NCBI RefSeq assembly: GCF_004683865.2
Contig: NZ_CP040765.1
Coordinates: forward strand, 62,001-126,000
DNA: 64,000 nucleotides
Direction of reading: 5' to 3'
Source: Paracoccus liaowanqingii
GTDB taxonomy: Bacteria; Pseudomonadota; Alphaproteobacteria; Rhodobacterales; Rhodobacteraceae
Shown: positions 1 through 8,607 of the stretch, piece after piece
Layout of the letters: the number at the start of each line of letters is the position of its first letter
Position numbering within the stretch: position 1 is the first letter of the stretch
Made by a program: the position numbers and the translations under genes
Notes under the pieces: generated by a model
The model's input: only the letters and a program-made list of their open reading frames with translations
The model's database searches: none
What the model was told of the DNA's origin: nothing

Positions 1-2
1 CC

Positions 3-1022
3 GAAACCCCCGCCCCAGATTTCAACACTGGTGTTGCCGACACGGTCAGCCTGGTCGTGCAGAACCGGTTCCAATTGGGCGGGGCCGAGGTCACCGCGGG
101 TCTGGACACCGCTCGCAGCCGCGGCCGGTACGAGGGTCAATACGATGGCAGCGTCTTGGCCTTCCGCGAGGATCGTACCAATACCGGCCTCTTCGTGCAG
201 GCGCGGGGCCGCCACGGCCCGATCGATTACAGCGCCGGCCTGCGCTATGACCAGAGCCGCTTCACCGGCGTGGGCGGGCAGGCGGTCGATACCGACGGGG
301 CCAGCGTCAATGCCGCGATCACTTGGCACGTGACAGATACTCTGTCGCTGAATGCCGGCGCCTCCAGCGTGTTCGGGGGCACGCAGCTGGCCTCGGTCTA
401 CGAGCTGGACGATTTTTCGGCACCCGACGCCTATGACGCGCTCGGGGCGACGCGCGGGCAGAACCGGGTTCTGGGGGCCGAATGGACGCAGGGCGGCACC
501 ACCCTGGGGGCCGAGATCTTCCGCACCCGTCTTGGCGATGTCCGCAAGGGCCTGACCGCCCGGGACCTGGAAAGCGAAAGTTTCCGCCTGTCGGCCCGCC
601 AAGACTGGCGGGGGGGCTTCGCGGCGCTGCGATACAGCGATACCGAGGTGACGCTGGACGGGCGCGGGGCCTCCAGTTTCGATGTCCGTGAACTGGGCAC
701 CATCCCGGGCGCCATGCTGACGCTGGAGGCGCGCCACGAGGTAGGGGCCGGGCTGACCCTGGGCGGCATCGTCCAGCATGCCATCGAGGAGGAGACCCGC
801 GCGGCGGACACCGACAGCGACTGGCCGGGTTACACGGTCGTCGACATCTTCGCCGAATACGAGCCGGCCGTCCTCGACAATGTCACCTTCCGCGCCGAGG
901 TCACCAACCTCTTTGACCGCAACTATGTGGACCGCGCCAGCTATGGCGGCGACTATGCCGAGGTGGTGGGCCAGCGCGAACCGGGCCGCAGCATCTCAGC
1001 CACCGCCGTGCTGCGGTTCTGA
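3..1022 (+). CDS. TonB-dependent receptor, C-terminal beta-barrel part (5' end outside window)
   Basis: The frame is open from the window edge to the TGA at 1020-1022, so only the C-terminal ~339 residues are seen. The protein has alternating amphipathic strands rich in Gly, Tyr, Phe and Arg. Near the end it carries the outer-membrane receptor pattern 'YTVVDIFAEYEP...VTNLFDRNYVDRASYG...EPGRSISATAVLRF', in which the 'NLFDRNY' strand, the 'EPGRS' turn and the terminal Phe are typical of siderophore/haem TonB-dependent receptors. It would act in the outer membrane, taking up iron chelates with TonB energy. The plug domain and TonB box are not in the window, so the substrate cannot be told. Confidence 0.88.
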   Translation, partial: ETPAPDFNTGVADTVSLVVQNRFQLGGAEVTAGLDTARSRGRYEGQYDGSVLAFREDRTNTGLFVQARGRHGPIDYSAGLRYDQSRFTGVGGQAVDTDGASVNAAITWHVTDTLSLNAGASSVFGGTQLASVYELDDFSAPDAYDALGATRGQNRVLGAEWTQGGTTLGAEIFRTRLGDVRKGLTARDLESESFRLSARQDWRGGFAALRYSDTEVTLDGRGASSFDVRELGTIPGAMLTLEARHEVGAGLTLGGIVQHAIEEETRAADTDSDWPGYTVVDIFAEYEPAVLDNVTFRAEVTNLFDRNYVDRASYGGDYAEVVGQREPGRSISATAVLRF

Positions 1023-1420
1023 TCAAAACCCGGGGCAGCAGCACAGAAGCTGATATCGATGGAGCTGCCCCATTTGCGTGCGAAACATTGTGCGAGGGTC
1101 AAGCATTCAGGTTGCAAGCGCGCCTGGATGCCGATTGTTGCCATCCCATCTTCAAACATAAAACGTTCAGTGACAGAGGAGAGCGTATTCTTGCTTCGCC
1201 AGCAGATTATCAAACACGCGCATTTGTGAAATGGGTGACGAAGAAAGAAGTTCCGACAGTGGGGTGGTCGGAGCTTTCGCCGCCTGCTTGCGCGATGCCT
1301 GACGCGAACGCACGAGGACCCTCGAGCTTACCAACCTGACATCATGGAACCGTACCTGAAACATGCGTCTCGCAGGCTTGCGGGCCAACTTCTTCGACGG
1401 TCTGTAGGTCAGGACTGCGC
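1023..1420. other. Intergenic region, no gene supported
   Basis: About 400 bases between the receptor and the MarR gene. Short frames here lack any recognisable protein or clear ribosome binding site. The only structure I see is an 8-bp inverted repeat, GGGGCAGC at 1032-1039 and GCTGCCCC at 1064-1071, ten bases after the receptor stop. It could be a weak terminator, but no T-run follows it. Confidence 0.5.
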
Positions 1421-1879
1421 TCAGGAGATTGCTGAGATTGCATTCAACTGCGCGCGCAGGGCGTCAGTATCGGTGGTCAGCGTCTGCTCGATTGCGGCAT
1501 GGGTGGCGATCCAGATCGGGATCGCCTGTTCCAGCAGCGCCAGACCGCTGGCCGTCAGGGTCAGGCGGCGAGATCGGCGGTCCTCGGCATCGGGCGTCAC
1601 CGTCAGCAGGCCGCGCCGCTCCAGCGGCTTGAGATTGGCGGTCAGCGTCGTGCGGTCCATTGCCAGCAGACGGGCGACCGATCCGATCGTGGGCGGCTCG
1701 GGCCGGTTCAGCGAGATCAGCAGCGAAAACTGTCCGCATTTTAGACCGGCGGGGCGCAAGGCTTCGTCGAAGCGGCGGGACAGGGCGCGGGCGGCGCGTT
1801 GCGTGTGCAGGCACAGGCAGCTGTCGCGCACCAGCAAAGTCATGCCGAAACTGGCGTGATGTGAGGAATTCGTTGACAC
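1421..1879 (-). CDS. MarR-family transcriptional regulator
   Basis: 152 residues from a GTG start; an ATG twelve codons in (start at 1843) is an alternative. The middle holds the winged helix: 'PPTIGSVARLLAMDRTTLTANLKPLERRGLLTV' is the recognition helix region and 'DAEDRRSRRLTLTASG' the wing, both characteristic of MarR/OhrR-like repressors. The N-terminus contains two Cys ('SCLCLH'), which could sense oxidants or electrophiles as in OhrR-type proteins; this is inference. It is divergent from the detoxification genes at 1933 onward, and a perfect palindrome lies between the two starts, so autoregulation and control of that gene set are likely. Confidence 0.88.
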   Translation of the reverse strand: MSTNSSHHASFGMTLLVRDSCLCLHTQRAARALSRRFDEALRPAGLKCGQFSLLISLNRPEPPTIGSVARLLAMDRTTLTANLKPLERRGLLTVTPDAEDRRSRRLTLTASGLALLEQAIPIWIATHAAIEQTLTTDTDALRAQLNAISAIS

Positions 1880-1902
1880 AGATGCTTTTACGTTGATATC
1901 AA
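1873..1902 (+). promoter_or_regulatory. Candidate promoter for the DUF899 gene
   Basis: A TTGACA -35 box at 1873-1878 is followed after about 17-18 bp by an ATATCA/TATCAA -10-like element inside the palindrome at 1888-1907. The -35 overlaps the GTG start of the divergent MarR gene. A repressor bound to the palindrome would cover the -10 element. Confidence 0.5.
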
Positions 1903-1907
1903 CGTAA
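1888..1907. promoter_or_regulatory. Perfect 20-bp palindrome, probable MarR operator
   Basis: TTACGTTGATATCAACGTAA is its own reverse complement. It lies between the divergent starts of the MarR gene and the DUF899 gene, the usual place and length for a MarR dimer site. Binding is inferred, not shown. Confidence 0.75.
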
Positions 1908-1932
1908 CTGTCAAGGGAATCGGAGGATCACC

Positions 1933-2625
1933 ATGACCGAAACGCTGCTACCGGCTGCGGATCTGGCATTCCGCTCCACCACGCGATGGCGAAATGAAAG
2001 CGCCGACTATCGTGCAGCGCTCACTGCCCTTCTGGCCGAGGAGATCCGCCTGAGGCGCCATATCCAGCAGGTGGCCGCGCAGCGCCGCGCCTTGCCGCCC
2101 GGGGGCGAGATCGCGCAGGATTATGCGTTCGACGGCAAGGACGGACCGACTACCTTGGCCGGATTGTTCGGCCGCCATGACACGCTGATCGTCTATTCGA
2201 TGATGTATGGCCCCGACCGGACGCGGGTCTGCCCGATGTGCGCGGCGCTTCTGGACACGTGGGACGGCATGGCGCGTCATGTCGCACAGCGTGCCGCGCT
2301 GGTCGTCGTCGCACGGTCCCCGATCGCCCGCATCCTGGACTGCGCGGTCGAGCGGGGCTGGACCAGCCTGACCTTCCTGTCCGATCCCTCGGGCGACTTC
2401 ACCGCCGATTATGTGGGCGAACGCGATGCGGACATGCCCGCCTATACGATCTTCCGGCGCAGCGATGGCAAGGTGCGTCACTTCTACAGCGGCGAAGGCG
2501 GGATGGAGATCGCCGATCCCGGTCAGGACCCGCATTCCGCCCCGGACCTGAACCCGCTCTGGGTGATGCTGGACACCACGCCCGAGGGGCGCGGCACCGA
2601 CTGGTATCCGCGTCTGGACGACTGA
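1933..2625 (+). CDS. DUF899 family thioredoxin-like protein
   Basis: 230 residues, with GGAGG shortly before the ATG. The sequence matches the DUF899 family, a thioredoxin-like fold found beside MarR or AraC regulators in proteobacteria: 'LAGLFGRHDTLIVYSMMYGPD' followed by 'CPMCAALLDTWDG', then 'ARSPIARILDCAVERGW', 'FLSDPSGDF' and 'YTIFRRSDGKVRHFYSGEGG'. The CPMC motif is in the position of a redox-active Cys pair. The enzyme activity is unknown. It is the first gene of a co-directional set with DUF1428, VOC, GFA and GST genes, which suggests handling of reactive carbonyls or electrophiles. Confidence 0.85.
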   Translation: MTETLLPAADLAFRSTTRWRNESADYRAALTALLAEEIRLRRHIQQVAAQRRALPPGGEIAQDYAFDGKDGPTTLAGLFGRHDTLIVYSMMYGPDRTRVCPMCAALLDTWDGMARHVAQRAALVVVARSPIARILDCAVERGWTSLTFLSDPSGDFTADYVGERDADMPAYTIFRRSDGKVRHFYSGEGGMEIADPGQDPHSAPDLNPLWVMLDTTPEGRGTDWYPRLDD

Positions 2626-2660
2626 TCCGTCCCCCAACGCCCCCTTCAAAGGAGAACCCC

Positions 2661-3029
2661 ATGACCTATGTCAGCGGCTTCGTGGTCCCGGTCCCGAACG
2701 ACCGGAAAGAGGATTACCGAAAGATGGCTGCGGATGCGGCGGCGATGTTTCGCGATTACGGCGCGCTGGAGATGATGGAGGCCTGGGGCGACGATGTGCG
2801 CGACGGCACCGTCACCGATTTCCGCCGCGCGGTGCAGGCGGGCGAGGGCGAGACCGTGGTGTTTTCTTGGATCGTCTGGCCCGACCGCGCCACCGCCGAC
2901 GCCGCCGAGGCGCGCATGGAAACCGACAACCGGATGACGCCGCCCTCGGATGCGCCGTTCGACATGAAACGGATGATCTATGGCGGCTTCGCCCCGATCT
3001 TCGAGATGGGCCGGGGAGCGGAACAATGA
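2661..3029 (+). CDS. DUF1428 family protein
   Basis: 122 residues from the ATG at 2661, preceded by AAAGGAG. It begins 'MTYVSGFVVPVP' and contains 'DYGALEMMEAWGDDV', 'VVFSWIVWPDRATADAAEARM' and 'MPFDMKRMIYGGF'-like residues, the conserved pattern of DUF1428, a small dimeric alpha/beta-barrel-like family (E. coli YbaA relatives) without a settled function. Its stop overlaps the start of the next gene (ATGA at 3026-3029), indicating translational coupling in one operon. Confidence 0.86.
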   Translation: MTYVSGFVVPVPNDRKEDYRKMAADAAAMFRDYGALEMMEAWGDDVRDGTVTDFRRAVQAGEGETVVFSWIVWPDRATADAAEARMETDNRMTPPSDAPFDMKRMIYGGFAPIFEMGRGAEQ

Positions 3030-3802
3030 CGAACCCTGACGGAACCCCGATCTGGTACGAGCTGATGACCGACGCCCCCGACGCGGCGCAGGCCTTCTAT
3101 GCCCCGGTGATGGGCTGGGTCTTCGACACCCCTCCTGGCGGGATGGAGCGCGATTACCGCATCTTCACGGCCGCCGATGGCGAGGGGGTGGGCGGCGTGA
3201 TCTCCACGACCATGCCCGCGACATGGGCGGTCTATTTCGGCGTGGGCGATGTCGATGCCATGGCCGCGCGGGTCACCGATCTGGGCGGCCGGGTGCATCT
3301 GGGTCCGCAGGACATCCCCGGCGTGGGGCGCTTTGCCTTCGTGACCGACCCGCAGGGGGCCAGCTTCTATCTGATGCGGGGCGACAGTGCCGCCGACAGC
3401 ACCGCATTCGCGCCCGCAAGACCCGGGCATTGCAGCTGGAACGAGTTGGTGACATCGGATCAGGACGGGTCCTTCGCCTTTTATGGGGCGCTGTTCGGCT
3501 GGACGAAGGCCGGGGCGATGCCGATGGAAGGCATGGGGGATTACAGCTTCATCGGCCATGACGGCGGCATGATCGGCGCGATGATGACCGCGCCCCAGCC
3601 CGGCACGGTGCCGTTCTGGAACTTTGCCTTTACCGTGCCCGATATTGACCGCGCCAAGGCGGCGGTTGAGGCGGCGGGCGGGACCGTCCGGCAGGGCCCG
3701 GTCGAACTGCCCGGCGACGAGGGCGACTGGATGATCCAGATCACCGACCCGCAGGGGGCCAAGGTGATGCTGACCGGCAAACGCCCGGGCGGAGCCGTCT
3801 GA
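3026..3802 (+). CDS. Two-domain VOC (glyoxalase/bleomycin-resistance-like) protein
   Basis: 258 residues from the ATG at 3026, chosen because it overlaps the DUF1428 stop. Two VOC repeats are visible: residues ~5-120 ('WYELMTDAPDAAQAFYAPVMGWVF ... GRFAFVTDPQGASFYLM') and ~130-255 ('SWNELVTSDQDGSFAFYGALFGW ... QITDPQGAKVMLTG'). Each repeat has the start strand and the 'DPQGA' end strand that build a metal site in this superfamily. A specific substrate cannot be given. The next gene is another VOC protein and overlaps by one base. Confidence 0.87.
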   Translation: MTNPDGTPIWYELMTDAPDAAQAFYAPVMGWVFDTPPGGMERDYRIFTAADGEGVGGVISTTMPATWAVYFGVGDVDAMAARVTDLGGRVHLGPQDIPGVGRFAFVTDPQGASFYLMRGDSAADSTAFAPARPGHCSWNELVTSDQDGSFAFYGALFGWTKAGAMPMEGMGDYSFIGHDGGMIGAMMTAPQPGTVPFWNFAFTVPDIDRAKAAVEAAGGTVRQGPVELPGDEGDWMIQITDPQGAKVMLTGKRPGGAV

Positions 3803-4284
3803 TGGACCAGATCAGCACCTTTCTGTGGTTCGACGGTCAGGCCCTTGAGGCCGCCGAATTCTATACCGCCCTGTTTCCCGACAGCCGGATCACTGATCGC
3901 ACCCCCAGCCCGATCGATTATCCCGGCGGCGCGGCGGGACAGATCATCACCGTGGCCTTTACCCTTGACGGTCGCGGCTTCATCGCCATGAACGGCGGGC
4001 CAGGCCATCCCTTCACCGATGCCGTCTCGCTGTCCATCGATTGCGACGATCAGGCCGAGGTTGACCGGTACTGGGACGCACTGTCCGATGGCGGCATGCC
4101 GGTCGCCTGCGGATGGATCAAAGACCGCTTCGGTCTCAGCTGGCAGGTCACGCCGCGCATCCTGCCCCGGCTGCTGGCCGATCCCGACCGCGCCAAGGCC
4201 CGCCGCGTGATGGAGGCGATGACCCGGATGGTCAAACTCGACGTCGCGGCCATCGAGGCGGCGGCCAAGGGCGATGCGCCATGA
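3802..4284 (+). CDS. VOC family protein, PhnB / 3-demethylubiquinone-like type
   Basis: 160 residues. The start 'MDQISTFLWFDGQALEAAEFYTALFPDSRI' and the inner 'FTDAVSLSIDCDDQAEVDRYWDALSDGG ... GWIKDRFGLSWQVTPRILPRLL' are diagnostic of the PhnB-like VOC subfamily, often annotated 3-demethylubiquinone-9 3-methyltransferase-like by sequence only. It overlaps its neighbours by 1 and 4 bases, so it belongs to the same operon. Catalytic activity is unproven. Confidence 0.86.
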   Translation: MDQISTFLWFDGQALEAAEFYTALFPDSRITDRTPSPIDYPGGAAGQIITVAFTLDGRGFIAMNGGPGHPFTDAVSLSIDCDDQAEVDRYWDALSDGGMPVACGWIKDRFGLSWQVTPRILPRLLADPDRAKARRVMEAMTRMVKLDVAAIEAAAKGDAP

Positions 4285-4727
4285 CCCTGCCCCTCACCGG
4301 CCAGTGCCGCTGCGGCAGGGTGCGCTTCCGCATCACCGCGCTGCCGGCCGTGACCAGCGCCTGTCACTGCACCGGCTGCCAGAGGATGACCGGCAGCGCC
4401 TTCTCGCTGTCAGCAGCCTTTGCCGGCGAAGCCTTCATGATCACGCAAGGCGATACCGTCATCGGCGGCCTGCACGGCCCCGAGGCCCACCACCATCATT
4501 GCGACCATTGCAAAAGCTGGGTGTTCACCCGGTGGGGCAACATGGTGAACCTGCGCGCGCCGATGCTAGACGATCCCGCATGGTGCGAACCCTTCATCGA
4601 GACCTGGACCCGCGAGAAGCTGCCTTGGGCCAACACCCCGGCGCAGCACAGTTTCGAGGAATTTCCGCCGATGGAGGCCTTTGCCGACCTCGTCGCCGCC
4701 TATGGCCAACATATCGGCGCGACCTGA
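4281..4727 (+). CDS. GFA family (CENP-V/glutathione-dependent formaldehyde-activating-like) protein
   Basis: 148 residues from the ATG at 4281, which overlaps the upstream stop. Zinc-binding cysteines of the GFA fold are present in order: 'GQCRCG' near the start, 'CHCTGC' at ~34-39 and 'CDHC' at ~75-78, and the fold then runs through 'WVFTRWGNMVNLRAPMLDD'. The family includes glutathione-dependent formaldehyde-activating enzyme and S-(hydroxymethyl)glutathione synthase, though most members are uncharacterised. Nearby GST genes support a glutathione-linked detoxification role. Confidence 0.87.
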   Translation: MTLPLTGQCRCGRVRFRITALPAVTSACHCTGCQRMTGSAFSLSAAFAGEAFMITQGDTVIGGLHGPEAHHHHCDHCKSWVFTRWGNMVNLRAPMLDDPAWCEPFIETWTREKLPWANTPAQHSFEEFPPMEAFADLVAAYGQHIGAT

Positions 4728-4749
4728 ACCCGCAAGAAGGGATGTTACC

Positions 4750-5421
4750 ATGAAGGACAGCAAGCTGACCGTCACCGCCTTTGACTGGGTGCCCGCCTTC
4801 GCCCAAGGCCATGTCCGCGACCTGCGGGTCCGTTGGGCGCTGGAGGAGGCCGGGTTTCCCTATCAGGTCGAGGTGATGACCCAAGGCGCGCAAAAGCACC
4901 CCTCGCATCTGCGCCGGCAGCCCTTCGGTCAGATCCCGACTCTGGAGATCGACGGACGCACCCTGTTCGAAAGCGGGGCGATCCTTTGGCGCATCGCCGA
5001 AACCAGCGACACGCTGCTGCCACAGGACCCCGCCGCCTGCGACAGGGTGCTGGCTTGGGTCTTCGCCGCGCTGAACACGTTGGAGCCGCCGGTCGGCATG
5101 CTGGCCATGCTGGATCTGTTCATCAAGGACAAGGAGGCGGCCGCGCGCATCCGTCCCGAGATCGCCAGCGCCGCCCGGGACATGCTCGACAAGCTGGCCG
5201 CGGTATTGGGTCCTGAGCCGCATATCGCAGGCGGGTTCTCGGTCGCCGACATCGTGCTCACTACGGTCCTGCGCGATGTGCCCGACGACCTGATCGCCGG
5301 ATACCCGACCCTGCGCGCCTATGTCGACCGGCACACGGCACGGCCCGCCTTCCGCGCGGCTCTAGAGGGGCAGATGAAACCCTTCCTCGAAAACGCCGCA
5401 AGGTACGAGGCGGCAGGCTAA
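4750..5421 (+). CDS. Glutathione S-transferase family protein
   Basis: 223 residues from the ATG at 4750 with AAGAAGGG just upstream. The N-terminal thioredoxin-like domain shows 'LRVRWALEEAGFPYQV', 'RRQPFGQIPTLEIDGRTLFESGAILWRIAE', which includes the cis-Pro (QIP) and the 'ESGAI' glutathione-gamma-Glu site. The C-terminal helical domain contains 'HIAGGFSVADIVLTTVLRD', the conserved N-capping Asp motif. It resembles the second GST at 6250, suggesting duplication. It probably conjugates glutathione to electrophiles in the cytosol. Confidence 0.9.
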   Translation: MKDSKLTVTAFDWVPAFAQGHVRDLRVRWALEEAGFPYQVEVMTQGAQKHPSHLRRQPFGQIPTLEIDGRTLFESGAILWRIAETSDTLLPQDPAACDRVLAWVFAALNTLEPPVGMLAMLDLFIKDKEAAARIRPEIASAARDMLDKLAAVLGPEPHIAGGFSVADIVLTTVLRDVPDDLIAGYPTLRAYVDRHTARPAFRAALEGQMKPFLENAARYEAAG

Positions 5422-5568
5422 GGCCTCGTCCGGCCACAGGACCGTAACTGGAACCAGCATGCGTCGCGACGCATCCATCGGCCCCCGCAGGCAATCAATT
5501 CGAGCCATGAAGGGCTCGGTGCCCTCCTGTGAGCGGCGACACTCATATCATCATACGAGGAGACCAAG

Positions 5569-6015
5569 ATGACGGAAGCGGCGCACATGCTGGAAGGAAG
5601 GTGTTTATGCGGGTCGGTCCGCCTTGTCGTGCAGGGAACTGGCGACAGCATCGAAGTCTGCCATTGCTCCATGTGCCAAAGGTGGAGCGGTGGGCCGCTT
5701 TTCTGCCTGCATGGTCTGCCAGAGGACGCAATCACGATCACCGGCGAAGAGCATGTATCCCGCTACACGTCGTCGGAATGGGCCGAGCGCGCCTTCTGCA
5801 GTCGATGCGGCAGCAATCTGTGGTATCACTTTGTTCCTGGTGGCACCCGCGCCTTGATGGCGGGTCTGTTCACGCTACAAGACGACGTCAAGATCGGCAT
5901 GCAGATCTTCGTGGACGAGCGGCAGCCCTGGGCGCGGCTGGCTGCCGAAACCCCTGAAAAGACCGGCGCGCATGTTGTTGCGGAGGCCAAGGCTGCAGGG
6001 TTTGGATTCGACTGA
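5569..6015 (+). CDS. GFA family protein (second copy)
   Basis: 148 residues, with GAGGAG ahead of the ATG. Zinc ligands follow the GFA order 'GRCLCG', 'CHCSMC' and 'CSRCGSNLWY'. It is diverged from the GFA protein at 4281, with the more typical 'RAFCSRCGSNLWY' third motif. It stands ~150 bases after the first GST and probably has its own transcript. The exact substrate is unknown. Confidence 0.87.
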   Translation: MTEAAHMLEGRCLCGSVRLVVQGTGDSIEVCHCSMCQRWSGGPLFCLHGLPEDAITITGEEHVSRYTSSEWAERAFCSRCGSNLWYHFVPGGTRALMAGLFTLQDDVKIGMQIFVDERQPWARLAAETPEKTGAHVVAEAKAAGFGFD

Positions 6016-6249
6016 TGCGTGTTTCTGGACCGACATCTGCCGTTTGATCCGATCGTCAGCCGCATTCGAAGAGTTTGGACAGGTTTGTTAGCGGCTAAAA
6101 GATATTGACGCTGTTACCGAGCGGCTGCAGCTTTGCAGAACGGCGTGCAAACGCATGGTCGCCGGGAAGCCTGCATCGGCCACCGGGAACGAAAGTCGGC
6201 TCCTCCGTGCAGTTTGCTTTAGGTGCCATGACGAGCCAATGCATTCGGG

Positions 6250-6860
6250 ATGAACACTATGCCCACGATCACAGCGTTCAGGACATCGCCGGATAAAGGC
6301 GCAGGGCTGGCACGGGACATGCGCGTCCGTTGGGCGCTTGAAGAGGTCGGCAGTCCATATGACGTGCAATTGGTGACATTCGATGAGTTGAAAGAGCTTG
6401 CCCACCTCAAGCGCCAGCCGTTCGGCCAGATCCCGACCTATGAAGATGGAAACGTGGTGTTGTTCGAGCCCGGTGCCATCGTGCTTCACCTCGCGGAAAG
6501 TCATGTTGGCCTATTGCCCGAAGATCCGGCGGCTCGCGCCACAGTCCAAAGTTGGATCTTCGCTGCCTTGAACACGGTCGAGCCACCCATCATGGAGCGC
6601 GATTACGTGAAGTATTTCGAAGCCGACAAAAGCTGGCAGCCCGAACGGTTTGCCATGGTGGACGATAGGATCAAGACACGGCTGGATCAACTTGCAACAG
6701 CACTCGGGGATTCGACCTGGCTGGCCGGGACGTTCAGCGCCGCAGATATTTTGATGGTCCACGCATTCCGGAGGCTCGAAGGGTCGGGAATGCTGGAAGA
6801 CTATCAAGTGCTCACAGATTACATCGCCCGCGCCGCCGAACGCCCCGCATACAAGCGGAC
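6250..6860 (+). pseudogene. Glutathione S-transferase family gene with displaced 3' end
   Basis: From ATG 6250 (a second ATG at 6259) the protein is a clear GST relative of the one at 4750: 'MRVRWALEEVGSPYDV', 'KRQPFGQIPTYEDGNVVLFEPGAIVLHLAE', 'WLAGTFSAADILMVHAFRRL'. Homology ends at 'RAAERPAYKR' (~6860). The frame then runs on to 7083 through sequence antisense to the SDR gene, adding about 70 residues of no recognisable origin. The natural last helix is therefore missing; the gene may still make a hybrid protein, but I read it as damaged by the rearrangement that joined it to the SDR fragment. Confidence 0.7.
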
Positions 6861-6882
6861 TTTTTGCGTGTCCGGACCGGCG

Positions 6883-7758
6883 CTATTGCGGTGCGGCTTC
6901 GGGAAAGGACACCCCGGTCAGCTGTTCCGACCAATCCCACAGGCGGGACGCCGTCTCCGGATCCAGCGCCTGCGGGGGGACGCGGGCGGGCATGGGGTGT
7001 CCGCGTGTCTCTCCCATGCGATCGGGGCCATAATAGCCTCCGGACTCGGCATCGGGGGATGTGGCGGCGAAGAGCACTGGTAGAGCTCCCTGTGACGCCG
7101 GCTGGAAGAGAAACGGCAGGGTGACACGGACCAGCCGGCCGATGTCCCAACGGCCTGCGGAATTTGGCAGAAGGTCCGTGCGCGAAACACCGGGATGCGC
7201 CGCGATGCTGGCGATGCCCCAGTTGTTTGTGGTGCTCCTTCGCTGCAGTTCGATGGCGAACATGAGGCAGGCTAGCTTGGACTGGGCATAGACGGGCATC
7301 GGGCGATACGACCGCTCGGCCTGTAGATCATCGAAATCGATCTGCCCGCTGCGTGCGGCGACGCTTGACAGGGCAATGACACGGGCGTTCGTACCCTGTT
7401 GCAGAAGCGGCAGCAAATGCGCGGTGAGGGCGAAATGGCCGAGATAATTCGTGCCAAGCCGAAGCTCGAACCCGTCCGCGGTGCTGCGCCGCGTCGGGGG
7501 GGTCATTACGCCGGCATTGTTGACCAGCAAGTCCAACCGGTGATGATCAAAGCGAATCCTGTCGCCGAAGGCAGCGACTGAAGCGAGGCTGGCGAGATCA
7601 AGCACCTCGAAGCGCAGCGTCGCGCCAGGGACGGCGCTGCGGATGCTGTCGACCGACGCCCTGCCCTTGGCCGGATCGCGCCCGGCCAGGATGACCTCGG
7701 CGCCCGCTCGCGCAAGGGCGAGGGCTGTCTGATAGCCGATCCCACCGGTCCCGGTGAC
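6883..7758 (-). pseudogene. Short-chain dehydrogenase/reductase, 5' end cut by the IS21 element
   Basis: About 290 codons of an SDR related to retinol-dehydrogenase-like oxidoreductases. The cofactor motif 'TGTGGIG' (TGxxxGxG) lies at the very start, followed by 'VILAGRD', 'LVNNAGVM', the catalytic Ser region 'ALSSVAARSG', and the catalytic Tyr and Lys in 'PVYAQSKLACLMF'. The first few residues before 'VTGTGG' are replaced by the end of the IS21 element at 7759, so the native start codon and promoter are lost. A TTG in the IS end could restart translation, but no ribosome binding site is evident. Confidence 0.8.
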
Positions 7759-7821
7759 TGTCAATCGGCGCCCAATATTGACCCCCTTTCGGCGTGCAAT
7801 TTTGACCCCTTAGCTGTGTGG

Positions 7822-7881
7822 TGATCAGGGTCTGTCCCGACGCAGCTGATCATGTTGCGGAGGCGGGACAGACCCTGATCA
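7822..7881. terminator. Perfect 18-bp hairpin at the end of istB
   Basis: TGATCAGGGTCTGTCCCG at 7822-7839 is exactly repeated in inverse at 7864-7881, with a 24-base loop. The right arm covers the istB stop region. It probably ends istAB transcription and blocks read-through; it has no T-run. Confidence 0.6.
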
Positions 7882-8607
7882 GGCGCGGTTCTTGAAGCGC
7901 CAGGACTCGTTGCCGGTTTCGAGGATCTCGCAGTGATGCGTGAGGCGGTCGAGCAGGGCCGTTGTCATCTTGGCATCGCCGAAGACGGCCGGCCATTCGC
8001 CGAAGGCAAGGTTCGTCGTGACGATGATGGACGTGCGCTCGTAGAGCTTGCTGATCAGGTGGAACAGCAACTGGCCGCCTGCCTGAGCGAATGGAAGATA
8101 TCCCAGTTCGTCGAGTACGATGAAGTCGAGACGGGTCAGGTATTCGGCCGTGCGCCCCTGTTTACCGCTGCGGCTCTCGGTATCGAGCCTGTTCACCAGA
8201 TCGACCACGTTGAAGAAGCGGCCTCGGGTGCCGTTCCGTATCAAGGCGCGAGCGATCGCGATGGCGAGATGTGACTTTCCCGTGCCAGTGCCACCGATCA
8301 GCACGACATTGCGCTGGTCGGCCACGAATGTGCCAGTCGCAAGATCGCGCACCAGGCCCTCGTTGACCGGTGTGTCGGCAAAGTCGAAGTCTTCGATATC
8401 CTTCGCGAGCGGCAGCTTTGCCACGGTGAGCTGATACTTGATCGATCGGGCCTGCTTCTCGGCGATCTCTGACTGCAACAGATCACCGACAATACGGGGC
8501 GGTTCGAACTGGCGCTTGATACTGGTGGCCATGATCTCGTCATAGGCGCTGCGCATCCCGTAGAGCTTGAGAGTGGCCATCAATTCCAGAACCTGGGTGC
8601 GTTCCAT
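7879..8607 (-). CDS. istB: IstB-like transposase helper ATPase of the IS21 element
   Basis: 242 residues, the usual IstB length. The AAA+ core is visible: Walker A '[15 protein letters not shown]', Walker B '[12 protein letters not shown]', and '[13 protein letters not shown]' in sensor 1 position. It ends with '[21 protein letters not shown]', typical of the family. IstB oligomerises with ATP and directs IstA to target DNA. It overlaps the end of istA by 68 bases. Confidence 0.95.
   Translation of the reverse strand: MERTQVLELMATLKLYGMRSAYDEIMATSIKRQFEPPRIVGDLLQSEIAEKQARSIKYQLTVAKLPLAKDIEDFDFADTPVNEGLVRDLATGTFVADQRNVVLIGGTGTGKSHLAIAIARALIRNGTRGRFFNVVDLVNRLDTESRSGKQGRTAEYLTRLDFIVLDELGYLPFAQAGGQLLFHLISKLYERTSIIVTTNLAFGEWPAVFGDAKMTTALLDRLTHHCEILETGNESWRFKNRA

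Noticed and set aside
1032..1071. Inverted repeat after the TonB receptor as a firm terminator
   Set aside because: 24-base loop and no T-run; kept only as a remark in the intergenic entry.
6861..7083. C-terminal 70 residues of the second GST frame as a novel domain
   Set aside because: They are antisense to the SDR gene end, which has a full SDR protein pattern; accidental read-through is simpler.
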